Below are positions 26,807 through 35,719 of a DNA stretch of 64,000 nucleotides, in pieces. Each line of letters begins with the position of its first letter. Position 1 is the stretch's first letter. The stretch is from Planctomycetota bacterium. GTDB lineage: Bacteria; Planctomycetota; UBA11346. The stretch lies in the NCBI GenBank assembly GCA_014193115.1, contig BJHQ01000003.1:128768-192767 (forward strand). The letters run 5' to 3'. Both the position numbers and the translations under genes were made by a program. A model generated the notes under the pieces. It searched no databases, was not told the DNA's origin, and saw nothing but the letters and a program-made list of their open reading frames with translations.

Positions 26807-27268
26807 ATGGCCCTCTGCATCCGTCTCTCCCGCTTCGGCCGCACCCATCGGCCGTTCTTCCGGATCCTCGCGATCGACAAGCGCTGCCATCGCGAAGGCA
26901 AGGCTAACGAGATCCTCGGGACCTACGATCCGCTGGCGAAGGAAAAGAACATCCAGGTCGATCTGCCCAAGGTCGAAGCCTGGGTCAAGGAAGGCGCCCA
27001 GGTCAGCCCGGCGCTGCGCAGCCTGCTCAAGCACCACGGCTATGTCCTGTCGAGCAAGCCCCATGTCGTTGGCGAGAACCGCGCCACCAATACCGAGATC
27101 GCGGCCAAGGCAGGCAAGACCTGGGTCAAGCCCACTCGGCGCGCCCTGCTCAGGCACCAGGCCAAGCTGAAGGCCGCCCGCAAGGTCGAGCTCGAAAAAG
27201 CACGGGCAGCCAAGGCCGAGGCGAAGTCGGCCGAAGCCAAGCCAGCGGACGCCGCCACCCCGGCCTGA
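26807..27268 (+). CDS. rpsP: 30S ribosomal protein S16 with long C-terminal extension
   Basis: A 153-residue protein. The first 85 residues are typical S16 (MALCIRLSRFGRTHRPFFRILAIDKRCHREGKANEILGTYDP..., then VEAWVKEGAQVSPALRSLL). The remaining roughly 65 residues are a basic/Ala-rich helix (KLKAARKVELEKARAAKAEAKSAEAKPADAAT), unusually long for the family. The ATG at 26807 has AAGG upstream and is the expected start. The usual partners rimM, trmD and rplS are not adjacent. Confidence 0.95.
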   Translation: MALCIRLSRFGRTHRPFFRILAIDKRCHREGKANEILGTYDPLAKEKNIQVDLPKVEAWVKEGAQVSPALRSLLKHHGYVLSSKPHVVGENRATNTEIAAKAGKTWVKPTRRALLRHQAKLKAARKVELEKARAAKAEAKSAEAKPADAATPA

Positions 27269-27304
27269 GGTCGGCGTCAGTTCTCGCCCCAGGCGAAGCT
27301 GCTT

Positions 27305-27412
27305 TCGACTCAGCCGGCAAAGCCGTCCTCGACTCAACCGTCGATGCCAATCCAGCCGGCAAAACCGTTCTCGACCCAGCCGGTGATGCTGTTCTTGTCC
27401 TAACCGGCTGTT
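27305..27412. repeat. degenerate 24-bp tandem repeat
   Basis: About four to five degraded copies of a unit like TCGACTCAGCCGGCAAAGCC lie between rpsP and the flavoprotein gene. No function is visible. Confidence 0.55.
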
Positions 27413-27483
27413 CGCTTCGCATCACCTATCAGGCGATTCCTCGTGGTTCGCCTGGACGAGTCGACCCCAGGGCGAGGTGACCG

Positions 27484-29199
27484 ATGCCCGATGCGCCTGT
27501 CGAGCCAGCACCCGATCAGCATGTCGAGCTGCGCCAGTTGACGGTGCCGTTGGCGGCGCTGCGCGACGCGCCGGTCCAATCCCTCGACCACCACCTTCAG
27601 CCGTTCATCGCCCGCCATCTCGGCGTGCCGGAATCCGACCTGCGCGGCTACGCCATCGAGCGGCGCAGCCTCGACGCCCGGCAGAAGCCCGACCTGCGGT
27701 TCATTTATCACCTGCACGTCCGCACCCGGCCCGACAGCCCGGTGCGGGAAGACGTCCACACCACGGTTCTGACCACCCCGCCGAGCACCGATCAGGGCCT
27801 CCACCACCTGACCGTAGCCCAGCTGCCGCTGCATCCGATCGTGGTCGGCACCGGGCCTGCCGGTTTGATGGCGGCTTATCTGCTCGCCCAGTACGGCTGC
27901 AAACCGCTGGTCCTCGATCGCGGCCGCGACGCCGATACCCGCACCGCCGATCTGGCCGCATTCCATGCCAGCCGGCAGCTCGATCCCAACAGCAATTACC
28001 TGTACGGCGAAGGCGGCGCCGGGACGTATTCCGACGGCAAGCTCTACACCCGGGTCAAGGACCGCCGGATGCGGTTCCTGCTCGAAGCCTTCGTCGCCGC
28101 CCGGGCTCCGCGGCACATTTTGTGGCGGCATCATCCCCACATCGGAAGTGATCTGCTGCCCCACGTCGCCAAGCGGCTGCGGAAGTTCATCACCGATCGC
28201 GGCGGAATCTTCCGCTGGAATGCCCGGGTCGCCGATGTGTTGGTGGAAAGCAATCGCTGCGCCGGCGTGGTCCTGGCCGACGGCGAAACCATCCGCGCTC
28301 CGCTGACCCTGATCGCTCCCGGCCACAGTGCCCGCGACCTGATCACGGCGCTGGCCCGGCGGATCACGCACCAGGCCAAGGGGTTCCAGCTCGGCTGCCG
28401 GGTCGAGCACGACCAGCGCCTGATCGACCGCGGCCAGTACGGCTGCGAGCCGGGCATCGATCTGCCGCGCCATCTGCTCGGCGCCGCCGAATACAGCCTG
28501 GTGAACCGGCCACCGGCCCGCCGCGCCGGCGATACCCGGCCGCCGCTCGGCTCCGTGACCACGTTCTGCATGTGTCCTGGAGGAGAGATCCTCGCCGCCA
28601 CCGCCGACCCTGGGCACCTGTCGACCAACGGCATGAGTCGCTTCGCGCGCAGCTCGCCCTTTGCCAACGCCGGGCTGATCGTCAATCAGGACGTGGACTA
28701 TGCCGGCAACGGTCTGGCCGGCTTCGACTTCATCGAGACCATCGAAAAAGCCGCATTTTCCGCAGGCGGCAGCGCCTATTCCTGTCCGGCCCAGTCGGCC
28801 CTGGCCTTCGTCCGTGGCGAAGCCGGACCGCCGGTCGCCAGCACCAGCTATGCGCTTGGCGTGGTTCCCGGGCGGATCGATGAGATCCTGCCCAAGAAAA
28901 CCGTGGCTGCGATCCGCGCCGCGCTGATCCATTTCGAGCGGGTGATCCCGGGATTCCTGGCGAAAGGCAGCCTGATCGGAGTCGAGACCCGGGTGAGCAG
29001 CCCGGTGCGCTTCGTCCGCGATCCTGGGACCTTGGCCAGTTCGCTGCCTGGACTGTACCTGGCCGGCGAAGGCGCGGGCTATGCCGGCGGCATCATCAGC
29101 GCCGGACTGGATGGCCTGCGTCTGGCCGAGACCATCTTGACCGGTGTCCCGGCCAAACGCGAACGCCAGGCTGATGCCGAGGACTACGCCCCCGGCTGA
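27484..29199 (+). CDS. FAD-dependent dehydrogenase, COG2509 type
   Basis: A 571-residue flavoprotein. A distinct N-terminal domain of about 115 residues (LRQLTVPLAAL...DLRFIYHLHVR) precedes the FAD-binding motif VVGTGPAGLMAAYLLA at about 118-133. The GEGGAGTYSDGKLYTRVKD stretch, CMCPGGEIL and the C-terminal LAGEGAGYAGGIISAGLDGLRLAE are typical of the uncharacterised FAD-dependent dehydrogenases of COG2509. Substrate unknown; cytoplasmic. A 166-bp repeat array begins ten bases after its stop. Confidence 0.9.
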   Translation: MPDAPVEPAPDQHVELRQLTVPLAALRDAPVQSLDHHLQPFIARHLGVPESDLRGYAIERRSLDARQKPDLRFIYHLHVRTRPDSPVREDVHTTVLTTPPSTDQGLHHLTVAQLPLHPIVVGTGPAGLMAAYLLAQYGCKPLVLDRGRDADTRTADLAAFHASRQLDPNSNYLYGEGGAGTYSDGKLYTRVKDRRMRFLLEAFVAARAPRHILWRHHPHIGSDLLPHVAKRLRKFITDRGGIFRWNARVADVLVESNRCAGVVLADGETIRAPLTLIAPGHSARDLITALARRITHQAKGFQLGCRVEHDQRLIDRGQYGCEPGIDLPRHLLGAAEYSLVNRPPARRAGDTRPPLGSVTTFCMCPGGEILAATADPGHLSTNGMSRFARSSPFANAGLIVNQDVDYAGNGLAGFDFIETIEKAAFSAGGSAYSCPAQSALAFVRGEAGPPVASTSYALGVVPGRIDEILPKKTVAAIRAALIHFERVIPGFLAKGSLIGVETRVSSPVRFVRDPGTLASSLPGLYLAGEGAGYAGGIISAGLDGLRLAETILTGVPAKRERQADAEDYAPG

Positions 29200-29208
29200 A
29201 GACCGCCC

Positions 29209-29998
29209 GGAGCGCCGCGCTCCGTGCGGCTCTGCCCACCAGCGACGAAGCTAAACCCAGGCGAAAACCTCTGTGCTTCGCGTGGACGACCCAGCCGCAC
29301 GGAGTGCGGCGCTCCGAGTGCAGCGCTCCGAGATGCGAAGAACCGGAGCGCCGCGCTCCGCGATGCAAAAACCCGGAGCGCCGCTCTCCGTGCGGCTCTG
29401 CCCACCAGCGACGAAGCCAAACCCAGGCGAAAACCTCTGTGCTTCGCGTGGACGACCCAGCCGCACGGAGTGCGGCGCTCCGAGTGCAGCGCTCCGAGAT
29501 GCGAAGAACCGGAGCGTGGCGCTCCGCGATGAAAAAACCCGGAGCGCCGCACTCCGTGCGGCTCTGCCCACCAGCGACGAAGCTAAACCCAGGCGAAAAC
29601 CTCTGTGCTTCGCGTGGACGACCCAGCCGCACGGAGTGCGGCGCTCCGAGTGCAGCACTCCGTGATGCGAAGAACCGGAGCGCCGCGCTCCGCGATGAAA
29701 AAACCCGGAGCGCCGCACTCCGTGCGGCTCAGACCTCCGGCGACAAGGCTAAACCCAGGCGAAAACCTCTGTGCTTCGCGTGGACGACCCAGTCGCACGG
29801 AGTGCGGCGCTCCGAGTGCAGGACTCCGAGATGCGAAGAACCGGAGCGCCGCGCTCCGCGATGCAAAAACCCGGAGCGCCGCACTCCGTGCGGCTCAGAC
29901 CTCCGGCGACGAAGTTAAACCCAGGCGAAAACCGTGATTCTTCGCGTGTGCGATCCGGCCGCACGGAGTGCGGCGCTCCGGAATGTGTGAACCCTTGA
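29209..29998. repeat. 166-bp tandem array made of REP-like palindromes
   Basis: Unit starts (GGAGCGCCG) lie at 29209, 29375, 29541, 29707 and 29873, exactly 166 bp apart. The fifth unit is diverged and shortened. Each unit holds forward and inverted copies of a family-2 palindrome (GGAG head, GCCGCAC-TCC-GTGCGGC stem-loop, with variants) and a constant AT-richer spacer (GCTAAACCCAGGCGAAAACC). It fills the space between the flavoprotein gene and the toroid-protein genes. The long open frames across it are side effects of the period, not genes. Confidence 0.93.
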
Positions 29999-30035
29999 GG
30001 TAGTCCGGCGTTCAGCCCTGGGTCAGGGGAACGCC

Positions 30036-31643
30036 ATGCACGCTTCAACCACCGAACACCTCCACGATGCGTCTTTCGCAGAAAAACCACAGGACAATCC
30101 ACGCCAGCCGGTCGGCTGGGTGGGCTGGCTGATCTCCGCTTCGATCCACGCCGGCGCGATCCTGGTCATGGCCGCGATCGTGGTCGGAGCCAAGCTCATC
30201 GAACGGATCGACCCGCCAGCGGTGCGCGTCGCTGCGATTGAGATTCCGCCGAAACCCGAGGAAAAAATCAAGGACCGGCAACTCCAGGAAAAGCCAGATA
30301 TCAACCTGACGATCGAGGCCGACGTGGTCAGCCCGACCTCCGTCATCGAAGTGACCGTCGACGCGCCGCAGACCGACGACGAATCCGACGCCAAGGACGC
30401 CAAGGGCCGCGTGGAAGCCGTATCCAACAGCGAGCAAGGTGGCCAGGGTGCGTTCATGGCCATCGGCTACAATTCCGGAGCATCAGGTGCCTTCGGAAAA
30501 CGTACCATCGGCGGACGGAAGCGGACCAACCATCCGACCTGCGGATCGACCAAGGCATCGGAAGGCGCGGTCGAAGCCGGGCTGCGCTGGTTGAAGCGCC
30601 ACCAGTCGCCCAACGGCGTGTGGGATCCGGTCGCCTATCCGAATAATTGCGAGGAAAACCCCAAGTGCGAACCAGGGAAAATGGTCACGGCTGGTGCTGC
30701 CAATGCCATGACCGGCTACGCGGTGCTGTGCTTCCTCTGCGCCGGCTACGACCACAAGACGCCCAATCCGTTCCGCAACACCGTGCGTCGGGGCGTCGAC
30801 TTCCTGGTCGCCGCCCAGGCTGCAGACGGCGGGTTCGGCCGGAATTACGAAAACGCCATCTGCACCATGGCCCTGGCCGAGGCGTTCGCCATGACCGGCG
30901 ACCCGGATCTGCGGGATCCCGCCCAACGCGGTGTCGATAAGATCTGCGCCACTCAGGCCAGCGACCCCAAGGGCAAGGACCCGGCCTATGACAAGCTTGC
31001 CTGGGACTACTCGGCGGCGAATCCGGCGCGCAACGATTCGTCGGTCTCGGGCTGGAATGTCATGGCGCTGAAATCGGCCTTCGCTGCCGGGCTCGACGTG
31101 AAAGGCGGCATCGATGGCGCCAAGCACTGGCTCGACGTGGTGTGGAAAGCGACCAATCCGGGCTGGGAAGGCCTCGATGCCTACACCGGAGAATCCCAGT
31201 TCCCCTACACCTACAACGGCAGCGACGGCTCGACCGGCGGGCACAAGAACATGGCCTGCGTCGGCCTGGTCGCCAGCGTGTTCCTCGGCCACCGCGCTGG
31301 TGATGCGATGTTGGAAACCATGGCAAACTACGTCGTGGCCAAGCAGACGCCCAAGACGTGGGCTGAAATGAACCTCTATTATACCTATTACAACACCATG
31401 GGCGTCTTTCAGGTCGGCGGCAAACGCTGGGAGGCCTGGAACGTCGTGGTCCGCGATCTGTTCGTCAACAACCAGCGCAAGGGCGAGGGCTGCGTCGACG
31501 GCTCGTGGAACTGGGATGACACCGCGAAATTCCACGGGGTCGAGACCGGTCGGGTGATCTCGACGGTGTACAGCATCCTCAGCCTCGAAGTGTACTACAA
31601 ATATGACCAATTGATCGGAAAGCCGGCCAAAAAGAGTCATTGA
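30036..31643 (+). CDS. TonB-like membrane anchor fused to a periplasmic toroid (prenyltransferase-repeat) domain, copy 1
   Basis: A 535-residue protein. A short cytoplasmic N terminus is followed by one membrane helix at about 27-53 (VGWVGWLISASIHAGAILVMAAIVVGA). It contains Ser34-x3-His38, the spacing of the S16/H20 pair that lets TonB couple to ExbB/ExbD. A TonB-like Pro/Lys/Glu-rich linker follows (DPPAVRVAAIEIPPKPEEK). From about residue 165 the protein is an alpha/alpha toroid with QW-like repeats: GLRWLKRHQSPNGVWD, GVDFLVAAQAADGGFG and YNTMGVFQVGGKRW. Extra Cys pairs are present (NNCEENPKCEPG). No DxDD cyclase motif is seen, so cyclase activity is unlikely. A sister gene follows. An energy-transducing or sensing role is inferred. 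Confidence 0.85.
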   Translation: MHASTTEHLHDASFAEKPQDNPRQPVGWVGWLISASIHAGAILVMAAIVVGAKLIERIDPPAVRVAAIEIPPKPEEKIKDRQLQEKPDINLTIEADVVSPTSVIEVTVDAPQTDDESDAKDAKGRVEAVSNSEQGGQGAFMAIGYNSGASGAFGKRTIGGRKRTNHPTCGSTKASEGAVEAGLRWLKRHQSPNGVWDPVAYPNNCEENPKCEPGKMVTAGAANAMTGYAVLCFLCAGYDHKTPNPFRNTVRRGVDFLVAAQAADGGFGRNYENAICTMALAEAFAMTGDPDLRDPAQRGVDKICATQASDPKGKDPAYDKLAWDYSAANPARNDSSVSGWNVMALKSAFAAGLDVKGGIDGAKHWLDVVWKATNPGWEGLDAYTGESQFPYTYNGSDGSTGGHKNMACVGLVASVFLGHRAGDAMLETMANYVVAKQTPKTWAEMNLYYTYYNTMGVFQVGGKRWEAWNVVVRDLFVNNQRKGEGCVDGSWNWDDTAKFHGVETGRVISTVYSILSLEVYYKYDQLIGKPAKKSH

Positions 31644-31750
31644 TCGCGCAGGCCGCCAACGCGCGGTGAATGACACACGGATTCATGGCGCCAAACTGGT
31701 GATGAACCATGTCCAAGGCGCTCCGTTCAAGCCACATCTAGGGCCACGAC

Positions 31751-33376
31751 ATGAACTCATCCGACCCCAACCAGGACCCCGAACTCGACGAGCAGGACCA
31801 GCTCGATCAGGAGGAGGAGCTGCAGGAAGAGGAAAATCAGCGCAAAGACATCGGCTGGGTCGGCTGGCTGATCTCCGGCGCGATCCATGCCGCGCTCATC
31901 CTGATCATGGCCGCGATCGTGGTCGGTGCCCAGATCCTCCAGCAGGATCCTCCGGCGGTGCGCGTCGCCGCGATCGAGACGCCGCCGAAAAAAGAGGAAA
32001 AGCCTAAAGACCGCGCCCTGCAAGAGACGGTCGAGGTCAACATCGTCAGCGAGACCGAGACCCCGAATCCGGTCACCGCGTTGGAAATGCCGGTGGAAAA
32101 ACTGGAGAGCGAGGACGAATCCGACGCCAAGGACGCCAAGGGCCGCGAAGAAGCCGTGGCCAACAGCGAGATGGGCGGCCAGGGCGCATTCATGGCGATC
32201 GGCGCCGGCGGAGGATCCTCGGGCATGTTCGGCAAGCGCACCGGCGGCGGCCGCAAGCGCGCGGTGGGCCTCTATGGCGGATCGAAAGGCTCGGAAAGCG
32301 CAGTCGAGGCCGGTCTGCGCTGGCTCAAGCGCCACCAATCACCCAATGGCGTGTGGGACCTGGTGAACTATCCCAACAACTGCGAAGAGAATCCCAAGTG
32401 CGAACCGGGCAAGCCCGCCACCGGCAATGGCAACAACGCCATGACCGGCTACGCCGTGCTGTGCTTCCTCGGCGCCGGCTATGACCACAAGACGCCCAAC
32501 AAGTACCGCGACACGGTCAAGCGCGGCGTCGAGTTCCTGGTTGCGTCCCAGGCGGCGGACGGCGGGTTCGGCCGGAACTACGAGAACGGCATCTGCACCA
32601 TGGCTCTGGCCGAGGCCTTCGCCATGACCGGTGATCCCGATCTGAAGGACCCTGCCCAGCGCGGCATCGACAAGGTCTGCGCCACCCAGGCCAACGACCC
32701 CAAAGGCAAGGACCCGGCCTATGATAAGCTGGGCTGGGATTACGGTGCGCCAAACCCGGGTCGTAGCGACTCCTCCGTATCGGGCTGGAATGTCATGGCG
32801 CTGAAATCGGGCCTGGCCGCCGGGCTCGATGTGAAGGGCGGTATCGACGGTTCCAAACATTGGCTGGAAGTGGTGTGGAAGGCGACCAATCCGGGCTGGG
32901 AAACCCTCGATGTCTACAAGGGCGAATCGAAGTATCCCTACACCTACGACGGCAACGCCGGCACCGCTGGCGGCCACACCAACCTGGCCTGCGTTGGCAT
33001 GGTCGCCTGCGTCTTTCTCGGCCACCACGCCGGCGACGTGATGCTCGAAACCCTCGCCAACTTCGTCATGGCCAAACAGACCCCGGCGACCTGGGCGCAG
33101 ATGAATCTCTACTATTCCTATTACAATACCTTGGGCATCTTCCAGCTCGGTGGCGAAAAGTGGAAGACCTGGAACGGAGTCGTCCGCGACCTGTTCGTGA
33201 ACAACCAGCGCAAAGGCGAAGGCTGTTTCGACGGCTCTTGGAACTGGGATGATTCCGCAAAATTCCACGGCATCGAGTGCGGCCGGATCATCTCCACCGT
33301 CTACAGCATCCTGAGCCTCGAAGTCTATTACCGCTACGACCAGGTGGCCGGCAAGCCAGCGAAGAAAGGTCCGTGA
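31751..33376 (+). CDS. TonB-like membrane anchor fused to a periplasmic toroid domain, copy 2
   Basis: A 541-residue paralogue of the preceding gene, clearly similar over the whole length. The N terminus is strongly acidic (DPELDEQDQLDQEEELQEEE). The membrane helix (IGWVGWLISGAIHAALILIMAAIVVGA) again has Ser42-x3-His46. The linker has PPAVRVAAIETPPKKEEKPKD. The DESDAKDAKGREEAVANSEMGGQGAFMAIG segment is shared almost unchanged between the copies. The toroid begins near residue 180 with the same QW-like repeats and Cys pattern. The two genes are 107 bp apart and probably co-transcribed. The N-terminal difference suggests the copies may meet different cytoplasmic partners. Confidence 0.85.
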   Translation: MNSSDPNQDPELDEQDQLDQEEELQEEENQRKDIGWVGWLISGAIHAALILIMAAIVVGAQILQQDPPAVRVAAIETPPKKEEKPKDRALQETVEVNIVSETETPNPVTALEMPVEKLESEDESDAKDAKGREEAVANSEMGGQGAFMAIGAGGGSSGMFGKRTGGGRKRAVGLYGGSKGSESAVEAGLRWLKRHQSPNGVWDLVNYPNNCEENPKCEPGKPATGNGNNAMTGYAVLCFLGAGYDHKTPNKYRDTVKRGVEFLVASQAADGGFGRNYENGICTMALAEAFAMTGDPDLKDPAQRGIDKVCATQANDPKGKDPAYDKLGWDYGAPNPGRSDSSVSGWNVMALKSGLAAGLDVKGGIDGSKHWLEVVWKATNPGWETLDVYKGESKYPYTYDGNAGTAGGHTNLACVGMVACVFLGHHAGDVMLETLANFVMAKQTPATWAQMNLYYSYYNTLGIFQLGGEKWKTWNGVVRDLFVNNQRKGEGCFDGSWNWDDSAKFHGIECGRIISTVYSILSLEVYYRYDQVAGKPAKKGP

Positions 33377-33713
33377 TCAACCCGCGCGCTGCGAGCGGCC
33401 GCAAGCAGCGCGTCGAGGGCGGGCAAACCAAACCAGGGAAGCCGAAGCCGGTGCAGCCGCCCCTCTGGAGCAGCCGGAGCCGCGCTGACGGAGAGGTTCC
33501 TTGGTAGGCGAGCCGGCCGTAGCCAATGCGGCGTCAGACACCTTCTCGGAGCGCCGCACTCCGTGCGGCTTGGTGGAAGACGAGCTGGCCCTAGCCCATG
33601 CGGCGTCAGACGGCATGGGTCACGGGTGAGGCCGTCTTCCGAACAACGGCACGTAAGGCGCCGCGAACGAATCGTCTGTTGCGAATGCGGCGAAAGACAG
33701 ATGCTGTGCTGAG
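33377..33713. other. intergenic region with REP-like element, no gene seen
   Basis: 337 bp between the second toroid gene and the folate gene. It holds one family-2 palindrome (33548-33569) flanked by two imperfect copies of a TAGCC(A/C)ATGCGGCGTCAGAC sequence near 33519 and 33590. No gene is supported. Confidence 0.5.
33548..33569 (+). repeat. REP-like palindrome, family 2
   Basis: GGAG head with stem GCCGCAC, loop TCC, GTGCGGC. Identical to elements in the 29.2-30.0 kb array and at 57023-57044. Confidence 0.8.
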
Positions 33714-34346
33714 ATGACTGAGGCTGACGAGCGGAAGCGGCTCCTGCGGGGCGAATATCGGCGCCGCCGCCGGTTGCTGCCTCCCATGGAAAAGGCTGCG
33801 GAAGCCCAGGAAACCGCCAGCGTTTGCCGGATGCTGCTCGATACCCTGGCGAGCGGGCGGCCATGGCCGCCGGTGGGCAGCTACATGGCGACCCCCGAAG
33901 AACTCGACCTCAGTCCGCTGCACCTGCTGATCTGGGATGCGGGGCAACCCCTGTGGCTGCCGCGCATCCAAGGTCCGGGTCGGCTGGAATGGTATCCGGT
34001 CCGCCACGGTGACGAGGTCCGGGTCGGAACGCTCAATTTGTGCGAGCCCGACCCCGGCCTGGTCAAGGCCGAACCCCTGCCCGAGGGGATCGTGCTGTTC
34101 ACCCCCGGCGTCGCGTTCACCTCCGAGGGCCGCAGGCTGGGCATGGGCGGCGGCTACTACGATCGGGTCCTGACCGACCTGCCGGATCTCGATGCCATGG
34201 CCATCGGCGTCGGTTTCACCTGCCAGCTGTGCGACGACCTGCCCACCGACGAGCACGACCGCACCGTCGACGTGTGCATTCTCGGCGGTGACCTGATCCA
34301 CTGCCGCACTGGATTGCGGCCGATGCTTGGCTTGCCCCCGGGTTGA
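33714..34346 (+). CDS. 5-formyltetrahydrofolate cyclo-ligase
   Basis: A 210-residue enzyme, EC 6.3.3.2, converting 5-formyl-THF to methenyl-THF with ATP. The N-terminal Lys/Arg-rich helix (KRLLRGEYRRRRRLL), VGSYMATPEELDL, PGVAFTSEGRRLGMGGGYYDR (the family signature) and a C-terminal DRTVDVCILGG are all present. Length is normal. It lies just upstream of the tRNA-Ser gene on the same strand. Confidence 0.93.
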   Translation: MTEADERKRLLRGEYRRRRRLLPPMEKAAEAQETASVCRMLLDTLASGRPWPPVGSYMATPEELDLSPLHLLIWDAGQPLWLPRIQGPGRLEWYPVRHGDEVRVGTLNLCEPDPGLVKAEPLPEGIVLFTPGVAFTSEGRRLGMGGGYYDRVLTDLPDLDAMAIGVGFTCQLCDDLPTDEHDRTVDVCILGGDLIHCRTGLRPMLGLPPG

Positions 34347-34428
34347 ACCGGCCAACCGGCCCACACCGCTTGAACCGGGCAGAATCCGACCACGATTATC
34401 ACGCCGCAAAACGGTGGATGTACCGGAC

Positions 34429-34521
34429 GGAGACGTGGGAGAGTGGTTTAATCCAGCTCATTGCTAATGAGCCGTGCGGCTTATACCCGCACCGGCGGTT
34501 CGAATCCGCCCGTCTCCGCCA
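34429..34521 (+). tRNA. tRNA-Ser (anticodon GCT)
   Basis: Acceptor GGAGACG (34429-34435) pairs with CGTCTCC (34511-34517), followed by G and an encoded CCA (34519-34521). The anticodon stem GCTCA/TGAGC encloses the loop TTGCTAA with anticodon GCT at 34463-34465. A long variable arm (GTGCGG...CCGCAC) is present, as expected for a class II tRNA. The T-arm has GGCGGTTCGAATCCGCC. It reads AGC/AGU codons. Confidence 0.97.
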
Positions 34522-34807
34522 ATACTACTGCGCTATGTCAGATTGAACGCCCGTCAAAGGGCCTGAGAAAACATGCTTTTTTCCAGGCCGGTGGCAGCTT
34601 GGTGGCAGTAGCGAAGCCAGTTTTCCGCCCGGTTTGGGTTCCGCTTTTGTGGATCAGTATCTGCGCGGGCCGCCGCGAGGTTGGGGCCGCGCTGGTCAGC
34701 AGCCCGGTCTGCTGATGGCCATCTTGACGGCATCCGGACTTGGGAATCGGCGGCGCGACATCGCTGCGCCAAATCAGACTCCATGTGATCTTGTTCGCCG
34801 CGACGCC

Positions 34808-35536
34808 TTAGCTGGAAGCGGCGCTTGCGCCGTGTCCGGCCAGGCCGGCGATGAGCACCAACGCCCAAGGACGGCTGCGGCAGAGCGCCAGGCAGAGCGC
34901 CAGTCCGATCAGCATGGCCGGGACAGGAAGCCACCACGCAACCACGGTCGCGGCACAGGCGACGGTGATGACAGCCCAACGGCGGTTGCCTGATGACCCG
35001 CTCGCCAGCAACAGCAATGGCGGCGCCACGGTGATGGGCAGCAGCAGCGCTGCAGCGACGAGCATCCCCCAGAGCATCGTTCGTCGTGCTCCACCGCTCG
35101 AAGCCGCGGACGATCCGCTCTCTCGGTGCCCCGTTTCGCCTGTTTCGAGCGCCTGGCCGGGCGTCTGATTGGTCGCGATCGGACGGAATGCCCAGGCCGC
35201 GATGGCTCCCGCGGCGAGAGAGGCCCAACCGGCGACGGGGCCGAGCCGCATCCAGCCATGGGCAACGGGCGTTCCGGCGAAGGCAGCAGCGGCTCCGCCA
35301 GGAATCAGAGCCAAGGCCGCCAGCGCCAGCGCTGCGAACAGCCCGGACCAGGCCAGGATCCACCGCCCGCGTCCCGGCGGAACGATGGCAGCAGCCAGGC
35401 CGGCGGCGACGGCCAGCAACGCCGGCGCCGCCGCCACCAGGGCGACGTGCCAGGCCAGGAAACCCGGCGGTTCGACCTGGATGACGTCCACGTCAGGATG
35501 ATGCAGGCGCTCAGGGCGGGCCAAGGCAGCGCGCAC
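34808..35536 (-). CDS. integral membrane protein of unknown function
   Basis: About 242 residues, with six to seven hydrophobic helices (FLAWHVALVAAAPALLAVAAGL, WILAWSGLFAALALAALALI, MLWGMLVAAALLLPITVAPPLLLLA, WAVITVACAATVVAWWLPVPAMLIGLALCLALC). No family is recognised. The frame is open back to a GTG at 35710, but that extension is encoded by two CGCCAAGG-type dispersed repeats. An internal GTG at 35536 is taken here, and the true start is uncertain. Confidence 0.5.
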   Translation of the reverse strand: MRAALARPERLHHPDVDVIQVEPPGFLAWHVALVAAAPALLAVAAGLAAAIVPPGRGRWILAWSGLFAALALAALALIPGGAAAAFAGTPVAHGWMRLGPVAGWASLAAGAIAAWAFRPIATNQTPGQALETGETGHRESGSSAASSGGARRTMLWGMLVAAALLLPITVAPPLLLLASGSSGNRRWAVITVACAATVVAWWLPVPAMLIGLALCLALCRSRPWALVLIAGLAGHGASAASS

Positions 35537-35660
35537 GGTTGGCGCCGAAAAATCCAGTTGGTGGACCGCGATAGCGCCCAAGCGCCAAGGGATGGACGGT
35601 CGGAGGAAGAGCAATCCGCACTCGGTGGGTTTCCGGCCAGCGGAGAATCGTCTTTGTTTT

Positions 35661-35690
35661 TCCTTGGCGTTTCGGCGCCCTGGCGGTTGA
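35661..35690. repeat. CTTGGCG interspersed repeat
   Basis: CCTTGGCGTTTCGGCGCCCTGGCGGTT, with a second degraded member at 35574-35592. Same family as 8643, 21541 and 61028. Confidence 0.5.
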
Positions 35691-35719
35691 CCGGTTGGGT
35701 TGCGGTTCACGGCCTGCCG

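Noticed and set aside
29224-29937. Overlapping open frames across 29.2-30.0 kb on both strands
   Set aside because: They follow the 166-bp period and consist of repeated peptides; the DNA is a tandem repeat array, not genes.
29209-29998. CRISPR array
   Set aside because: Units are 166 bp, nearly identical throughout and lack unique spacers; no cas genes are near.
30036-33376. Calling the toroid proteins squalene-hopene cyclases
   Set aside because: QW-like repeats are present, but there is no DxDD catalytic motif, and the membrane anchor with the linker points to another role.
34554-35363. Remnant of an integrase near tRNA-Ser
   Set aside because: The - strand frame there has no integrase catalytic residues I can recognise, so it was left unannotated.
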